Shown here one piece after another: positions 1-7,713 of a DNA stretch of 15,264 nucleotides. Below the pieces are notes generated by a model that made no database searches, had not been told where the DNA came from, and worked only from the letters and a program-made list of their open reading frames with translations. The stretch is from contig DIET01000047.1 of the NCBI GenBank assembly GCA_002418765.1, forward strand, positions 1 through 15,264, in the 5' to 3' direction. Source of the DNA: Peptococcaceae bacterium UBA5767. Lineage in GTDB: Bacteria > Bacillota > TC1 > UBA5767. A program made the position numbers and the translations under genes. How positions within the stretch are numbered: position 1 is the stretch's first letter; each line of letters starts with the position of its first letter.

Positions 1-1
1 A

Positions 2-1300
2 CATTTTTTACTGGAAGTTGACAATGAAACGAAGGCCATGACCCGGTTGTATCCCGTGCAGGAGGTCTTAAGCAGTCATGTTAGGCAGGAAGGCAGAGGC
101 TACCGGATCCTTCGTAATCAGTCGGGACAACAGTATGATGTGGATTATACGGTGACGCCCATGCATGATGCGCAAGGGGAATTGCTGGGGGCTGTGCTGG
201 TGTTCCGGGATGTGGGGGAACAAAGGAAAAGGATAAGAGAGATTGAATATCTAAGCTTCCATGATGCTTTGACAGGCTTGTACAACAGGGCTTTTTTTCA
301 GAAGGAATTGAGTCGGCTGGATGTCAAAAGGCAGTGGCCTTTATCTGTGATCATGGGGGATGTCAACGGTCTTAAACTGACCAACGATGTGTTTGGGCAT
401 CAGCATGGTGATGAACTTTTGAAGCAGATTGCTACGATGCTCAAGGAACAGTGCCGTAAAGAGGATATTCTGGCCCGCTGGGGCGGGGATGAGTTTATTC
501 TCTTGTTGCCGCAGACACCCAGAGAGATGGCAGAAGAGATTGCCAACCGCATGATGGAGTGCTCGAGGGAGCATACGTATATGGATATGGAGCTTAGCTT
601 GTCGGTGGGTGTGGCCACCAAGACACTGGAGCGCCAAAGCGTGGAGGAAGTCATATCATTAGCGGAAGAGAGGATGTATCGCCGCAAGTTATTGGATAAA
701 AAGAGCATGCGTAGCACCGTTCTTACATCCCTTTTGAAAACACTGAACCAGAAAAGTAATGAGACCTACAACCATTGCCATCGGTTGGAGACGCTGTCGT
801 TGGCAGTGGGGAAGGCGCTGGGGCTTGACCGTGCTTCGCTTGATGATGTGGTGTTAACGGCGCAGCTTCATGATATAGGTATGGTGGTGGTGCCGGAGTA
901 TATTTTGTCTAAATCGGGAGAACTCGATAAGGAAGAGAGAAAAATCATGCAGCAGCATCCGGAAGCCGGCTATCGCATTTGCCAGTCTATCTCTGAAGTG
1001 GCCCATGTGGCTCGCTACGTTCTGGCGCATCATGAACGTACCGATGGGAAAGGGTATCCTTACCAGTTGGCCTCGGAGGAGATTCCTCTGGTTTCGCGCA
1101 TTATGGCGGTGGTCGATGCTTACGATGTGATGACCAAGGGACGGCGGTATCAGCCGCCCAAAACCCACCAGGAAGCCATTGATGAATTGCAAGCATTGCG
1201 GGGCCAGGCATATGACTCTATGGTGGTGGATGCATTCCTCAGGCTGTTTCCTACCGAGGACTCGTTGCCTCTTTCGTTTTATGATGAGGATATGGCTTAA
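2..1300 (+). CDS. PAS-GGDEF-HD-GYP cyclic-di-GMP signalling protein, N-terminus outside window
   Basis: Combines a diguanylate cyclase with a c-di-GMP phosphodiesterase. The frame is open to the left edge, so the true start lies outside; residues here count from the first internal ATG at 38. Residues 1-65 are the end of a PAS sensor domain (pattern ending VLVFRDV). GGDEF follows: SFHDALTGLYNR linker, then GGDEF at 149-153 preceded by an RxxD inhibitory site (RKED, five residues upstream), so the cyclase looks active and product-inhibited. The C-terminal HD-GYP domain keeps the likely metal ligands E242, H246, H278, D279, H307, H331, H332 and D360 and the HHERTDGKGYP motif (331-341). The usual lysine of HDxGK is Met282. 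No transmembrane segment is visible in this part; an N-terminal sensor is expected upstream. The domain calls are secure; net enzyme direction cannot be judged from sequence. Confidence 0.93.
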   Translation, partial: HFLLEVDNETKAMTRLYPVQEVLSSHVRQEGRGYRILRNQSGQQYDVDYTVTPMHDAQGELLGAVLVFRDVGEQRKRIREIEYLSFHDALTGLYNRAFFQKELSRLDVKRQWPLSVIMGDVNGLKLTNDVFGHQHGDELLKQIATMLKEQCRKEDILARWGGDEFILLLPQTPREMAEEIANRMMECSREHTYMDMELSLSVGVATKTLERQSVEEVISLAEERMYRRKLLDKKSMRSTVLTSLLKTLNQKSNETYNHCHRLETLSLAVGKALGLDRASLDDVVLTAQLHDIGMVVVPEYILSKSGELDKEERKIMQQHPEAGYRICQSISEVAHVARYVLAHHERTDGKGYPYQLASEEIPLVSRIMAVVDAYDVMTKGRRYQPPKTHQEAIDELQALRGQAYDSMVVDAFLRLFPTEDSLPLSFYDEDMA

Positions 1301-2167
1301 ATATGTCATAATGCACTTCAAATATGGGGTTGGTTAACGATATGAGAGCATGTAACATGGGTAGCTTAATGGGTTTCTTGGTTGGCGGTTTAGGTGACCT
1401 CGAAATTTATTAGAATACCGGTTTTGAAGGATATGAGTTCACTCCATACGTGGGACTGTTTTGGGTGTCCTTGATGTTACGATAGTGGGAGTTGAATTTG
1501 CATTGAGAATGCCGTATAAGACGGGAACAAAATGATAATGGAAGATACATAAAAGAGACCAATCAGGTTTGATTAAAAATTTGAACCTGGTTGGTTTTTT
1601 TTGTCGCTGTTTTGAATATTGGACAGCACTGAACTGCGTAAATTGTTTTTCAGTTTCGTTTGTTTCCCCTTATTGTTCGTTTTTTGCTAGTCCTGTCGAT
1701 ACTTCTCTGTTTTTGTCCCGATAACACGCTAGTCTTCCTTCCCATACATCAAATGATGATGAACCGGAATTCTCTCAATCAATTTGACATGAAAGGGCTC
1801 ATGAGTTTTCAGCAAGTGCAGAAGATGATCATATGTTGTAGGTATTTTCTTGGGTATAACAAACGGATGCGTTGCGCATCATGTTTAACGAAGGATAGAG
1901 TAACGGCCCTGTTTGATTGTTTCCGAATTCACAAAGAAGGATATGGGTTCAGTAAATTGGAAGAGTGGATTGATGATGGAACGCCTTTGGGCTTTATAAA
2001 AAAATGGTCATTACTTTGCAAGAGATGGTGAGCGTCATGGTTATGGAGCGGAAGGAATGACTTTTCGGTGGTGAAGTTTGGGGAAAGACCTGTATTTCGG
2101 AGGCCGGATTGGGTACAATAGGAAGAAGGAACATCAGGTTCCAGGTAAAGGAAGAAAGAGGTGTGCC
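1301..2167. other. Gene-poor stretch between the c-di-GMP gene and yerC
   Basis: Apart from the terminator at 1558-1602, no convincing gene is visible. The longest open frame (+, 1660-2031, 123 codons from a TTG) has no ribosome site, no recognisable domain and an odd Cys/Met-rich composition; it could be chance or a decayed gene. A short frame at 1342-1413 (23 codons) is equally unsupported. A possible -10 box TACAAT lies at 2114-2119 upstream of yerC, but no good -35 is found 16-18 bases before it. A small inverted repeat GGAAC-N5-GTTCC follows the TACAAT, about 30 bases before yerC. Confidence 0.5.
1558..1602 (+). terminator. Intrinsic terminator
   Basis: A 12-bp stem, ACCAATCAGGTT (1558-1569) against AACCTGGTTGGT (1584-1595) with one G-U pair and a 14-base loop, is followed by eight T residues (1595-1602). 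This is a textbook rho-independent terminator on the + strand. It lies 258 bases after the c-di-GMP gene, so it either ends a long 3' tail of that message or a short transcript starting in between. Confidence 0.88.
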
Positions 2168-2473
2168 ATGAGCTATCAGAGTCGTTTCCAAAATCCCTTA
2201 AATGATGATTTGTTTGAGGCTATTTTGGCCTTGGAAAACCAGGAGGAGTGCTATCGATTCTTTGAGGATCTTTGTACGGTGGCGGAACTGCATTCTCTGG
2301 CCCAGAGACTGGTGGTGGCCAAGCTGCTCGATGAGGAGGAGACGTATGCCCAGATCGAAGAGTTGACGGGTGCCAGTTCTGCGACCATATCCCGGGTCAA
2401 GAAGAGCCTGCAGTATGGGGCCGATGGGTACCGGCTGGTGTTGGACAGGGCTTTTCCCAAAGAACAATCTTGA
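2168..2473 (+). CDS. yerC: YerC/YecD-family TrpR-like transcriptional regulator, probable his repressor
   Basis: A 101-residue DNA-binding protein of the TrpR superfamily (YerC/YecD type, usually about 100 residues). Visible family features are the N-terminal helical region with FFEDLCTVAEL and SLAQRL, then a helix-turn-helix, TYAQIEELTGASSATISRVKK at about residues 58-78, and the closing YGADGYRLVLDR. The open frame extends 30 codons further upstream, but the ATG at 2168 is preceded by GAAAGAGG at good spacing and gives the standard length, so I chose it. It sits just upstream of hisZ on the same strand. TrpR-type regulators next to his operons in Firmicutes are predicted to be histidine-responsive repressors (called HisR in comparative-genomics work). 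The palindrome at 2498-2535 is its most likely target; that link is inference. Confidence 0.9.
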   Translation: MSYQSRFQNPLNDDLFEAILALENQEECYRFFEDLCTVAELHSLAQRLVVAKLLDEEETYAQIEELTGASSATISRVKKSLQYGADGYRLVLDRAFPKEQS

Positions 2474-2498
2474 CACAGGGACCAGGGCATGATAGGAT
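2470..2498 (+). promoter_or_regulatory. Sigma-A-type promoter of the his operon
   Basis: A perfect -35 hexamer TTGACA (2470-2475) and a -10 TAGGAT (2493-2498) are separated by 17 bases. The -35 overlaps the yerC stop codon. A start site near 2505 is expected, giving a 5' leader of about 70 bases before hisZ. The his operon can therefore be transcribed independently of yerC. Confidence 0.7.
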
Positions 2499-2535
2499 TA
2501 CTTTATTAATTTAATGCTTTAGCGTAATAAAGTAA
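2498..2535. promoter_or_regulatory. Perfect 11-bp inverted repeat at the his promoter, candidate operator
   Basis: TTACTTTATTA (2498-2508) is repeated as its exact reverse complement TAATAAAGTAA (2525-2535), with 16 bases between. The left arm abuts the -10 box and covers the predicted start site, so the RNA would lack most of that arm. That favours a DNA-binding site over an RNA hairpin. The position is ideal for repression, and the adjacent yerC product is the obvious candidate ligand. Confidence 0.6.
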
Positions 2536-2572
2536 ACAGGGATGTATTTCTCTGGGAAAAGAAGGATGCAGG

Positions 2573-3742
2573 ATGAAGAAAAAGTGGACGATCCCTCCCG
2601 GCATGAAGGATGTCTTGCCTGGGGAGGCAAAACAACGAAGGAATTTGATCAATCGCTTGATGGAGGGATTTTCTTCCTATGGTTATGAGGAAGTGGGGAC
2701 GTCTAGTCTGGAGTTTTATGATGTTGTGGAGCGAGATGGTATGGATCCTTCTGAGGTCTTTAAGCTCGTCGACCGGGAGGGCCATATCTTGGCACTCAGA
2801 CCGGATGTGACCACGCCCATTGCCCGGATGGTGGCTTCGCGCTTGCGGGATCATCGGCTGCCGTTTCGTCTTTCGTATACGGGATCCACGTTTCGCTATG
2901 AACATGTGCAGGTGGGGCGTCAAAGAGAGTTTACCCAGGTCGGCGTGGAACTCATTGGTTCGGATGATCTGATGGCCGATGTGGAGGTTTTGCTGTTGGC
3001 CTGTGAGTCGATTGAAAGGGCCGGCATCGAGCGCTATAAGGTGGGCATCGGAGAGATCAATGTGACCCAGGGTTTTCTGGAGGAGATGCTTTCGGACGAG
3101 GATTTGGTGGAAGAAGCCCGGGAGTTGGTGATAGCCAAAAATTTTGTAGGTCTGGAGGTGCTTTTGCAAGAGCATGCCCATCCGAATCAGGCACATGCTT
3201 TTTTGCAATTGGTACGAAAAAATGGAGGACCGGAGATTTTGGATGAGATTGCCGGATTTTCTCAAAACACAGCCTACCAAGCGGCCATCGCTTCGCTTTG
3301 CGAATTGGCCAAGGTGGTCCAGGCGTATGGCTATGGCGACCACATCTTTTTTGATTTTTCCATTTTACGGAGTTTTTCTTATTATACAGGCTTTGTATTT
3401 GAAGGATATGCGGAAGGTATCGGGCATCCTGTCTGTGGTGGGGGACGTTATGACCGTTTGCTCGGGATATTTGGTTTCGATGCGCCGGCTGTGGGGTTTG
3501 CACTGGGTGTGGAGCGCATCTTGATTGCCAGAGATGAAAAGGTCATGGTGGATGGACGAGATGTACTGATTTTGGGTGATGACTATACGGAGGTGGTCAT
3601 CAAGGCCAGAGAACTCAGAGAGATGGGGCTTCGGGTGGAAGTGGACCTGACTTCGGCGAGTTTGGCGGAGGCTGCGGATTATATGCAGGACAAAAATATC
3701 AAGCGGCTCTTTGTGCTGGAAGGAGACGATTATGGAAAATAG
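2573..3742 (+). CDS. hisZ: ATP phosphoribosyltransferase regulatory subunit HisZ
   Basis: HisZ is a histidyl-tRNA synthetase paralogue that lacks tRNA charging and forms a hetero-octamer with short-form HisG, activating it and conferring histidine feedback control. The 389 residues match the family's usual length. Class II synthetase-like motifs are visible: motif 2-like FRYEHVQVGRQREFTQVG from residue 107, FSYYTGFVFEGY, GGGRYDRL from residue 289, and motif 3-like GFALGVERI from residue 308. The N-terminal IPPGMKDVLPGEA segment is typical. A purine-rich AAAAGAAGGA site precedes the ATG. Genuine HisRS is excluded by the his-operon setting, by the immediately following short hisG, and by the absence of a clear HisRS anticodon-binding tail. 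The gene overlaps hisG by 11 bases. Confidence 0.95.
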   Translation: MKKKWTIPPGMKDVLPGEAKQRRNLINRLMEGFSSYGYEEVGTSSLEFYDVVERDGMDPSEVFKLVDREGHILALRPDVTTPIARMVASRLRDHRLPFRLSYTGSTFRYEHVQVGRQREFTQVGVELIGSDDLMADVEVLLLACESIERAGIERYKVGIGEINVTQGFLEEMLSDEDLVEEARELVIAKNFVGLEVLLQEHAHPNQAHAFLQLVRKNGGPEILDEIAGFSQNTAYQAAIASLCELAKVVQAYGYGDHIFFDFSILRSFSYYTGFVFEGYAEGIGHPVCGGGRYDRLLGIFGFDAPAVGFALGVERILIARDEKVMVDGRDVLILGDDYTEVVIKARELREMGLRVEVDLTSASLAEAADYMQDKNIKRLFVLEGDDYGK

Positions 3743-4400
3743 ACTGACCATAGCGCTTCCCAAGGGTAGACTGGGGGGCGAGGTGCTGGATTTTTTGGCC
3801 AAAGCAGGTTTGCCTACTGAAGGTGTGGAGCCGGAGTCCAGAACCTTGTTGTTTGATTTTGAACGAGAGGGCGTCACGTATTTGATTTGCAAGCCAACGG
3901 ATGTCCCTACGTTTGTGGAATATGGCGTGGCGGATATCGGTGTGGTGGGAAAGGATACATTGGAAGAATCTGGCGCTGATGTATTTGAACTGGCGGATCT
4001 TCGGTTTGGTTATTGCCGTTTTGCGGTGGCGGTGACGGAGGAACTGCGTGATGCTCGCCAGGTGGATGGCAAGTTCCCTTTGACCGATTTTACGCAGCAT
4101 CGGGTGGCGACCAAGTTTACCCGGGTAGCGGATCGTTATTTCAAGAGCCTGGGCATGCAGATGGAAATCATCAAGCTGCATGGCAATGTGGAGCTGGCGG
4201 CCCGTATTGGTCTATCGGACATGATTGTGGATATCGTCTCGACGGGGTCGACACTCAGAGAAAATGGGCTGGTGGAGGTGGCGCAGATTTTTCCGGCTAC
4301 GGCCAGACTGATTGCCAACCGGGTAAGCTATCGACTGAAAAATGGGGGCATTACGGCGGTTGTCGAGCGCATCCAGGCGTTGCTTGCAGAGTGCGAATAA
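3732..4400 (+). CDS. hisG: ATP phosphoribosyltransferase catalytic subunit, short form (HisG)
   Basis: Catalyses the first committed step of histidine synthesis: ATP + PRPP to phosphoribosyl-ATP. At 222 residues it is the short form, which lacks the C-terminal regulatory domain and depends on HisZ. Motifs: LTIALPKGRL at the N-terminus, the ADIGVVGKDTL segment, and the PRPP-binding loop around D167 with STGSTL at 170-175. A start seven codons earlier is open, but the ATG at 3732 is preceded by GGAAGGAGA at proper spacing and gives the canonical MENRLTIALPKGR start. The ATG lies inside the end of hisZ, so translation of the two subunits is probably coupled, fitting an obligate complex. Confidence 0.96.
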   Translation: MENRLTIALPKGRLGGEVLDFLAKAGLPTEGVEPESRTLLFDFEREGVTYLICKPTDVPTFVEYGVADIGVVGKDTLEESGADVFELADLRFGYCRFAVAVTEELRDARQVDGKFPLTDFTQHRVATKFTRVADRYFKSLGMQMEIIKLHGNVELAARIGLSDMIVDIVSTGSTLRENGLVEVAQIFPATARLIANRVSYRLKNGGITAVVERIQALLAECE

Positions 4401-4423
4401 GAGGATAAGGAGAAAAAAAGGAT

Positions 4424-5740
4424 ATGTTTGAAGCCAAGGAATCGGTGGCGGTGCGTTTTATAGACAGCCAAGACCAAGAGCAGGTAAAGGCCGTGTTTGC
4501 GCGTTCGCAAATGGTCAGTGAAGAGGCGCTTGCCTCGACACAGGCCATTTTGGAGGATGTGCGCATTCGGGGAATGGATGCGCTTTATGAGTATACCAAG
4601 CGCTTTGACGGGGCCAAGATCATTGATGAGAATTTCAAGGTCACACCGGAAGAGATCAGGCTTGCGTATGAGCAGGTGGAAGAAGACGTGGTTGTGGCGC
4701 TTACGAAAGCCCGTGATCAGATTGCCCGGTATCATGAACGGCAAAAACGTCCTAGCAGCATGGAGACGGATGAGCTGGGGTGTTTGACGGGACAGATTAT
4801 CCGCCCGTTGCGCCGTGTGGGGTGTTACGTGCCGGGTGGTACGGCGGCATATCCTTCTTCGGTGCTCATGACGGCGGTACCGGCGCAGGTGGCTGGTGTC
4901 GAAGAGATTGTTATGGTGAGCCCACCGGATGAAACGGGCAAAATGAACCCATATACTCTGGTGGCGGCGGATTTGGCTGGCGTGCACGAGATTTATAAAG
5001 TTGGCGGGGCGCAGGCTGTGGCGGCGCTGGCGTATGGTGCGGGGTCCTTAAGACCGGTGGATAAGATTGTGGGTCCGGGGAATGTGTATGTGACCATGGC
5101 CAAAAAGCTGGTGTATGGGACGGTGGATATCGATATGCTGGCGGGTCCTAGTGAGATTTTGGTGCTGGCTGATGATACTGCCGATGCTTCGTTTGTGGCG
5201 GCGGATCTACTTTCCCAAGCAGAGCATGATCGGTTAAGTTCAGCGATTTTGCTGACCAATTCGATGAAGCTGGCCACGGCCGTAAAAAAGGAGTTGCCGA
5301 AGCAGTTGGCGCAGCTTTCCCGTAAGGAGATTGCCAAGGCGTCGCTTGAGGGGCAAGGTGCCATCATTGTGACGAAAGACTTGCCAGAGGCGTTTGATTT
5401 GGCCAATGCCTTTGCGCCGGAGCATCTGGAGCTGGCCATAGAGGATCCTTTTGGCAAACTGGGCTTGGTGAAAAATGCCGGGGCTATTTTCTTAGGCCAT
5501 TATTCTCCGGAACCGCTTGGAGATTATATGGCGGGACCGAATCATGTGCTTCCTACGTCGGGTACGGCCCGGTTCTATTCGCCGCTGAATCTTGATACTT
5601 ATCTTAAGAAGATGAGTTTGATCAGTTATACCAAGGAAGGTCTTAACGCTTGTGGCGATGCAGTGGTGCTTTTGGCCAACAAGGAGGGTCTGGAGGCCCA
5701 TGCTGCCAGTGTGGCCATTCGGATGAAAAAGGAGTTATGA
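4424..5740 (+). CDS. hisD: Histidinol dehydrogenase (HisD)
   Basis: Oxidises L-histidinol to L-histidine in two NAD-dependent steps, the last reactions of the pathway. The 438 residues match the family. Zinc ligands are present at Q265, H268, D367 and H426, and the catalytic E333-H334 pair lies in FAPEHLEL. Other family signatures are RRVGCYVPGG, VGGAQAVAALAYG, VGPGNVYVTMAKK and DMLAGPSEILVLAD. AAGGAG at 4407-4412 precedes the ATG by 11 bases, and the gap to hisG is 23 bases. In many bacteria hisC follows hisD; here hisB follows directly. Confidence 0.97.
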   Translation: MFEAKESVAVRFIDSQDQEQVKAVFARSQMVSEEALASTQAILEDVRIRGMDALYEYTKRFDGAKIIDENFKVTPEEIRLAYEQVEEDVVVALTKARDQIARYHERQKRPSSMETDELGCLTGQIIRPLRRVGCYVPGGTAAYPSSVLMTAVPAQVAGVEEIVMVSPPDETGKMNPYTLVAADLAGVHEIYKVGGAQAVAALAYGAGSLRPVDKIVGPGNVYVTMAKKLVYGTVDIDMLAGPSEILVLADDTADASFVAADLLSQAEHDRLSSAILLTNSMKLATAVKKELPKQLAQLSRKEIAKASLEGQGAIIVTKDLPEAFDLANAFAPEHLELAIEDPFGKLGLVKNAGAIFLGHYSPEPLGDYMAGPNHVLPTSGTARFYSPLNLDTYLKKMSLISYTKEGLNACGDAVVLLANKEGLEAHAASVAIRMKKEL

Positions 5741-6354
5741 TGTGTGCGGTGGAAGAAGAAAACAGGCAAAAGAGGGTGGCTTCGGCCAAACGGACTACTT
5801 TGGAAACGAATATCGAGATGACATTGTGTCTGGATGGAATGGGGCAGTTTACCGGTAGTTCGGGTCTTCCTTTTTTGGATCATATGCTGGCGCTTTTGGC
5901 GAAGCATGCTTCGTTTGATCTGGTGCTTTTGTGTCAGGGAGACGTAGAGGTGGATGGACACCATACCACGGAGGATATCGGTATCGTATTGGGAGAGTTA
6001 ATGCTTGAAGCCATGGGGGACAAACGAGGTATAGCACGATATGGAGATATCATCTTGCCGATGGATGAGACATTGATGCTTTGCGCTCTGGATTGTTCTG
6101 GTAGGCCTTATCTGCATATGGATGTGCCTCTGCCGGCGGTACAGATTGGTTCGTTTGATACGGAACTGGTGGAGGAGTTTATGCGAGCCTTGGCAATGAG
6201 TGCGCGTATTACGCTGCATTTGGTGCTCTTGGAGGGGAAAAACACCCACCATATCATCGAGGCTGCGTTTAAGGCGCTGGCCAGAGCGCTGCGCAAAGCG
6301 CTGTGGCGGGAGCCGGGCAGCCTTGACATTCCGTCGAGCAAGGGTGTTTTGTAA
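5740..6354 (+). CDS. hisB: Imidazoleglycerol-phosphate dehydratase (HisB, monofunctional)
   Basis: Dehydrates imidazoleglycerol phosphate to imidazoleacetol phosphate using manganese. At 204 residues it is the single-function form, without the phosphatase domain found in enterobacterial HisB. Metal-binding motifs: FLDHM at 45-49, DGHHTTED at 72-79, and NTHHIIEA at 168-175, with the standard C-terminal SSKGVL. Two adjacent in-frame ATGs overlap the hisD stop (5737 and 5740). I chose 5740 because the AAGGAG at 5729-5734 is then five bases away, against only two for 5737. The open frame running back into hisD is not used. Coupling with hisD is likely. Confidence 0.95.
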   Translation: MCAVEEENRQKRVASAKRTTLETNIEMTLCLDGMGQFTGSSGLPFLDHMLALLAKHASFDLVLLCQGDVEVDGHHTTEDIGIVLGELMLEAMGDKRGIARYGDIILPMDETLMLCALDCSGRPYLHMDVPLPAVQIGSFDTELVEEFMRALAMSARITLHLVLLEGKNTHHIIEAAFKALARALRKALWREPGSLDIPSSKGVL

Positions 6355-6373
6355 AAGGAGTAGAGGGTAGAAT

Positions 6374-6985
6374 ATGCTGGCAATCGTAGATTATGATATG
6401 GGCAATGTCCGCAGCGTGGCCAAGAGCTTTGAAAGAGTGGGCATTGAGAGTGTGCTGAGCGATCAGCGTGAGGTGATTTTGGCGGCCGACGGGGTGGTCC
6501 TTCCAGGTGTGGGTGCTTTTGGTGATGCCATGGAGATCTTGCACAAAAAGGATTTGGTCAAGACGCTTTTGGAGGTTTACCAAAGGCAGAAACCACTGCT
6601 CGGGATATGTCTGGGGCTACAACTCTTGTTCGACTATAGCCTGGAAAAGGGTTATACGGAGGGGCTGGGTCTTTTTGCTGGTGGGGTGAAGCCCATCGAG
6701 ACAGAGCTGAAGGTGCCTCATATGGGCTGGAATGAATTGGAAATCAAAAGGTCTCATCCGATTTTACGTGATGTAAAGGAAGGATCGTTTGCTTATTTTG
6801 TGCACAGCTATCATGTGGTGCCGGATGCTGAGGAGTTGATTCTGGCGACGACGGAGTATGATGGAGACAAGGTGGCTATGGTGGCCAAGGGTTCAGTGGT
6901 GGGCATACAGTTCCACCCGGAGAAGAGCTCTTTGGTGGGCTTGCAGATATTGAAAAATTTTGGAGGGATGGTTGACGCGCGATGA
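6374..6985 (+). CDS. hisH: Imidazole glycerol phosphate synthase, glutaminase subunit (HisH)
   Basis: A class I glutamine amidotransferase that hydrolyses glutamine and channels ammonia to HisF. The catalytic triad is visible: nucleophile C79 in GICLGLQLL, and H181 and E183 in QFHPEKSS. The N-terminal AIVDYDMGNVRSVAKSFER and PGVGAFGDAM signatures are typical, and the 203-residue length matches the family. AAGGAG (6355-6360) and GAGGG (6363-6367) precede the start. The stop overlaps the hisA start by four bases (ATGA). Confidence 0.96.
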   Translation: MLAIVDYDMGNVRSVAKSFERVGIESVLSDQREVILAADGVVLPGVGAFGDAMEILHKKDLVKTLLEVYQRQKPLLGICLGLQLLFDYSLEKGYTEGLGLFAGGVKPIETELKVPHMGWNELEIKRSHPILRDVKEGSFAYFVHSYHVVPDAEELILATTEYDGDKVAMVAKGSVVGIQFHPEKSSLVGLQILKNFGGMVDAR

Positions 6986-7713
6986 AGGTGATACCGGCGA
7001 TTGATATAAAAGATGGAGCCTGCGTGCGTTTGGTGCAGGGAAAAATGGAAGAGGCCACGGTATATGGGGATGATCCGGTGGCCATGGCGACGCATTGGGA
7101 ACAGCTCGGTGCGGAGCTTCTTCATGTGGTGGATTTAAATGGTGCCTTTGCGGGCTCGGTACAGAATGAAAAGGCCATCACAGGCATTGTCAAGGCACTC
7201 AGCATTCCTGTGCAGGTGGGCGGGGGTATTCGGGATATGGAGACCATAAGGCGTCTTTTGGAGCTCGGGGTGGACCGGGTGATCTTGGGTACGGCTGCAG
7301 TGAAGAATCCGGCTCTGGTGGCGGTGGCTTGTGCGGTCTATGGGGAACGTATCGTCTTGGGGCTGGATGCCAGAGATGGACGGGTGGCCCTGGAAGGTTG
7401 GGATGAAGACAGTGGTGTTTTTGCCTTGCAACTGGCCTTGGAGATGAAGGAACTGGGGATACAACGACTGATCTTTACCGATACGTCCTTGGACGGTATG
7501 ATGGCTGGGGTGAATCTTTCGCTCACCAGAGAGCTTGCAGAAAAAACAGGGCTTAAGGTAATTGCTTCTGGTGGTGTTTCGTCTATGGAGGATATCAAGA
7601 GGGTGATGGAGCTGGAACCTTACGGGGTGGATGGGGTTATCACCGGCAAGGCCATTTATATAGGTGCGCTTGATTTTGAAAAGGCGGTGCGCCTGGGCAG
7701 GAAGGGGTCGTAG
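6982..7713 (+). CDS. hisA: ProFAR isomerase (HisA), phosphoribosylformimino-AICAR ribotide isomerase
   Basis: A TIM-barrel isomerase that converts ProFAR to PRFAR by an Amadori rearrangement. The catalytic aspartates are D8 in MKVIPAID and D129 in GLDARDG; the phosphate-binding segments VGGGIRD and the VIASGGVSS region are present, as is the TDTSLDG loop starting at residue 166. The length of 243 residues is standard. HisA and HisF are related barrels; this one is HisA by its N-terminus and its GLDAR motif. Translation probably couples to hisH through the ATGA overlap, and hisF starts directly after the stop codon. Confidence 0.96.
   Translation: MKVIPAIDIKDGACVRLVQGKMEEATVYGDDPVAMATHWEQLGAELLHVVDLNGAFAGSVQNEKAITGIVKALSIPVQVGGGIRDMETIRRLLELGVDRVILGTAAVKNPALVAVACAVYGERIVLGLDARDGRVALEGWDEDSGVFALQLALEMKELGIQRLIFTDTSLDGMMAGVNLSLTRELAEKTGLKVIASGGVSSMEDIKRVMELEPYGVDGVITGKAIYIGALDFEKAVRLGRKGS

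Noticed and set aside
2121..2145. GGAAC-N5-GTTCC inverted repeat upstream of yerC as a LexA box
   Set aside because: Gram-positive LexA boxes have a four-base centre (GAAC-N4-GTTC); here the spacer is five. The repeat is short enough to be chance and does not match the his operator.
3174..3524. Overlapping + strand open frame of 116 codons inside hisZ
   Set aside because: It is an out-of-phase shadow of hisZ with no ribosome site or recognisable domain.
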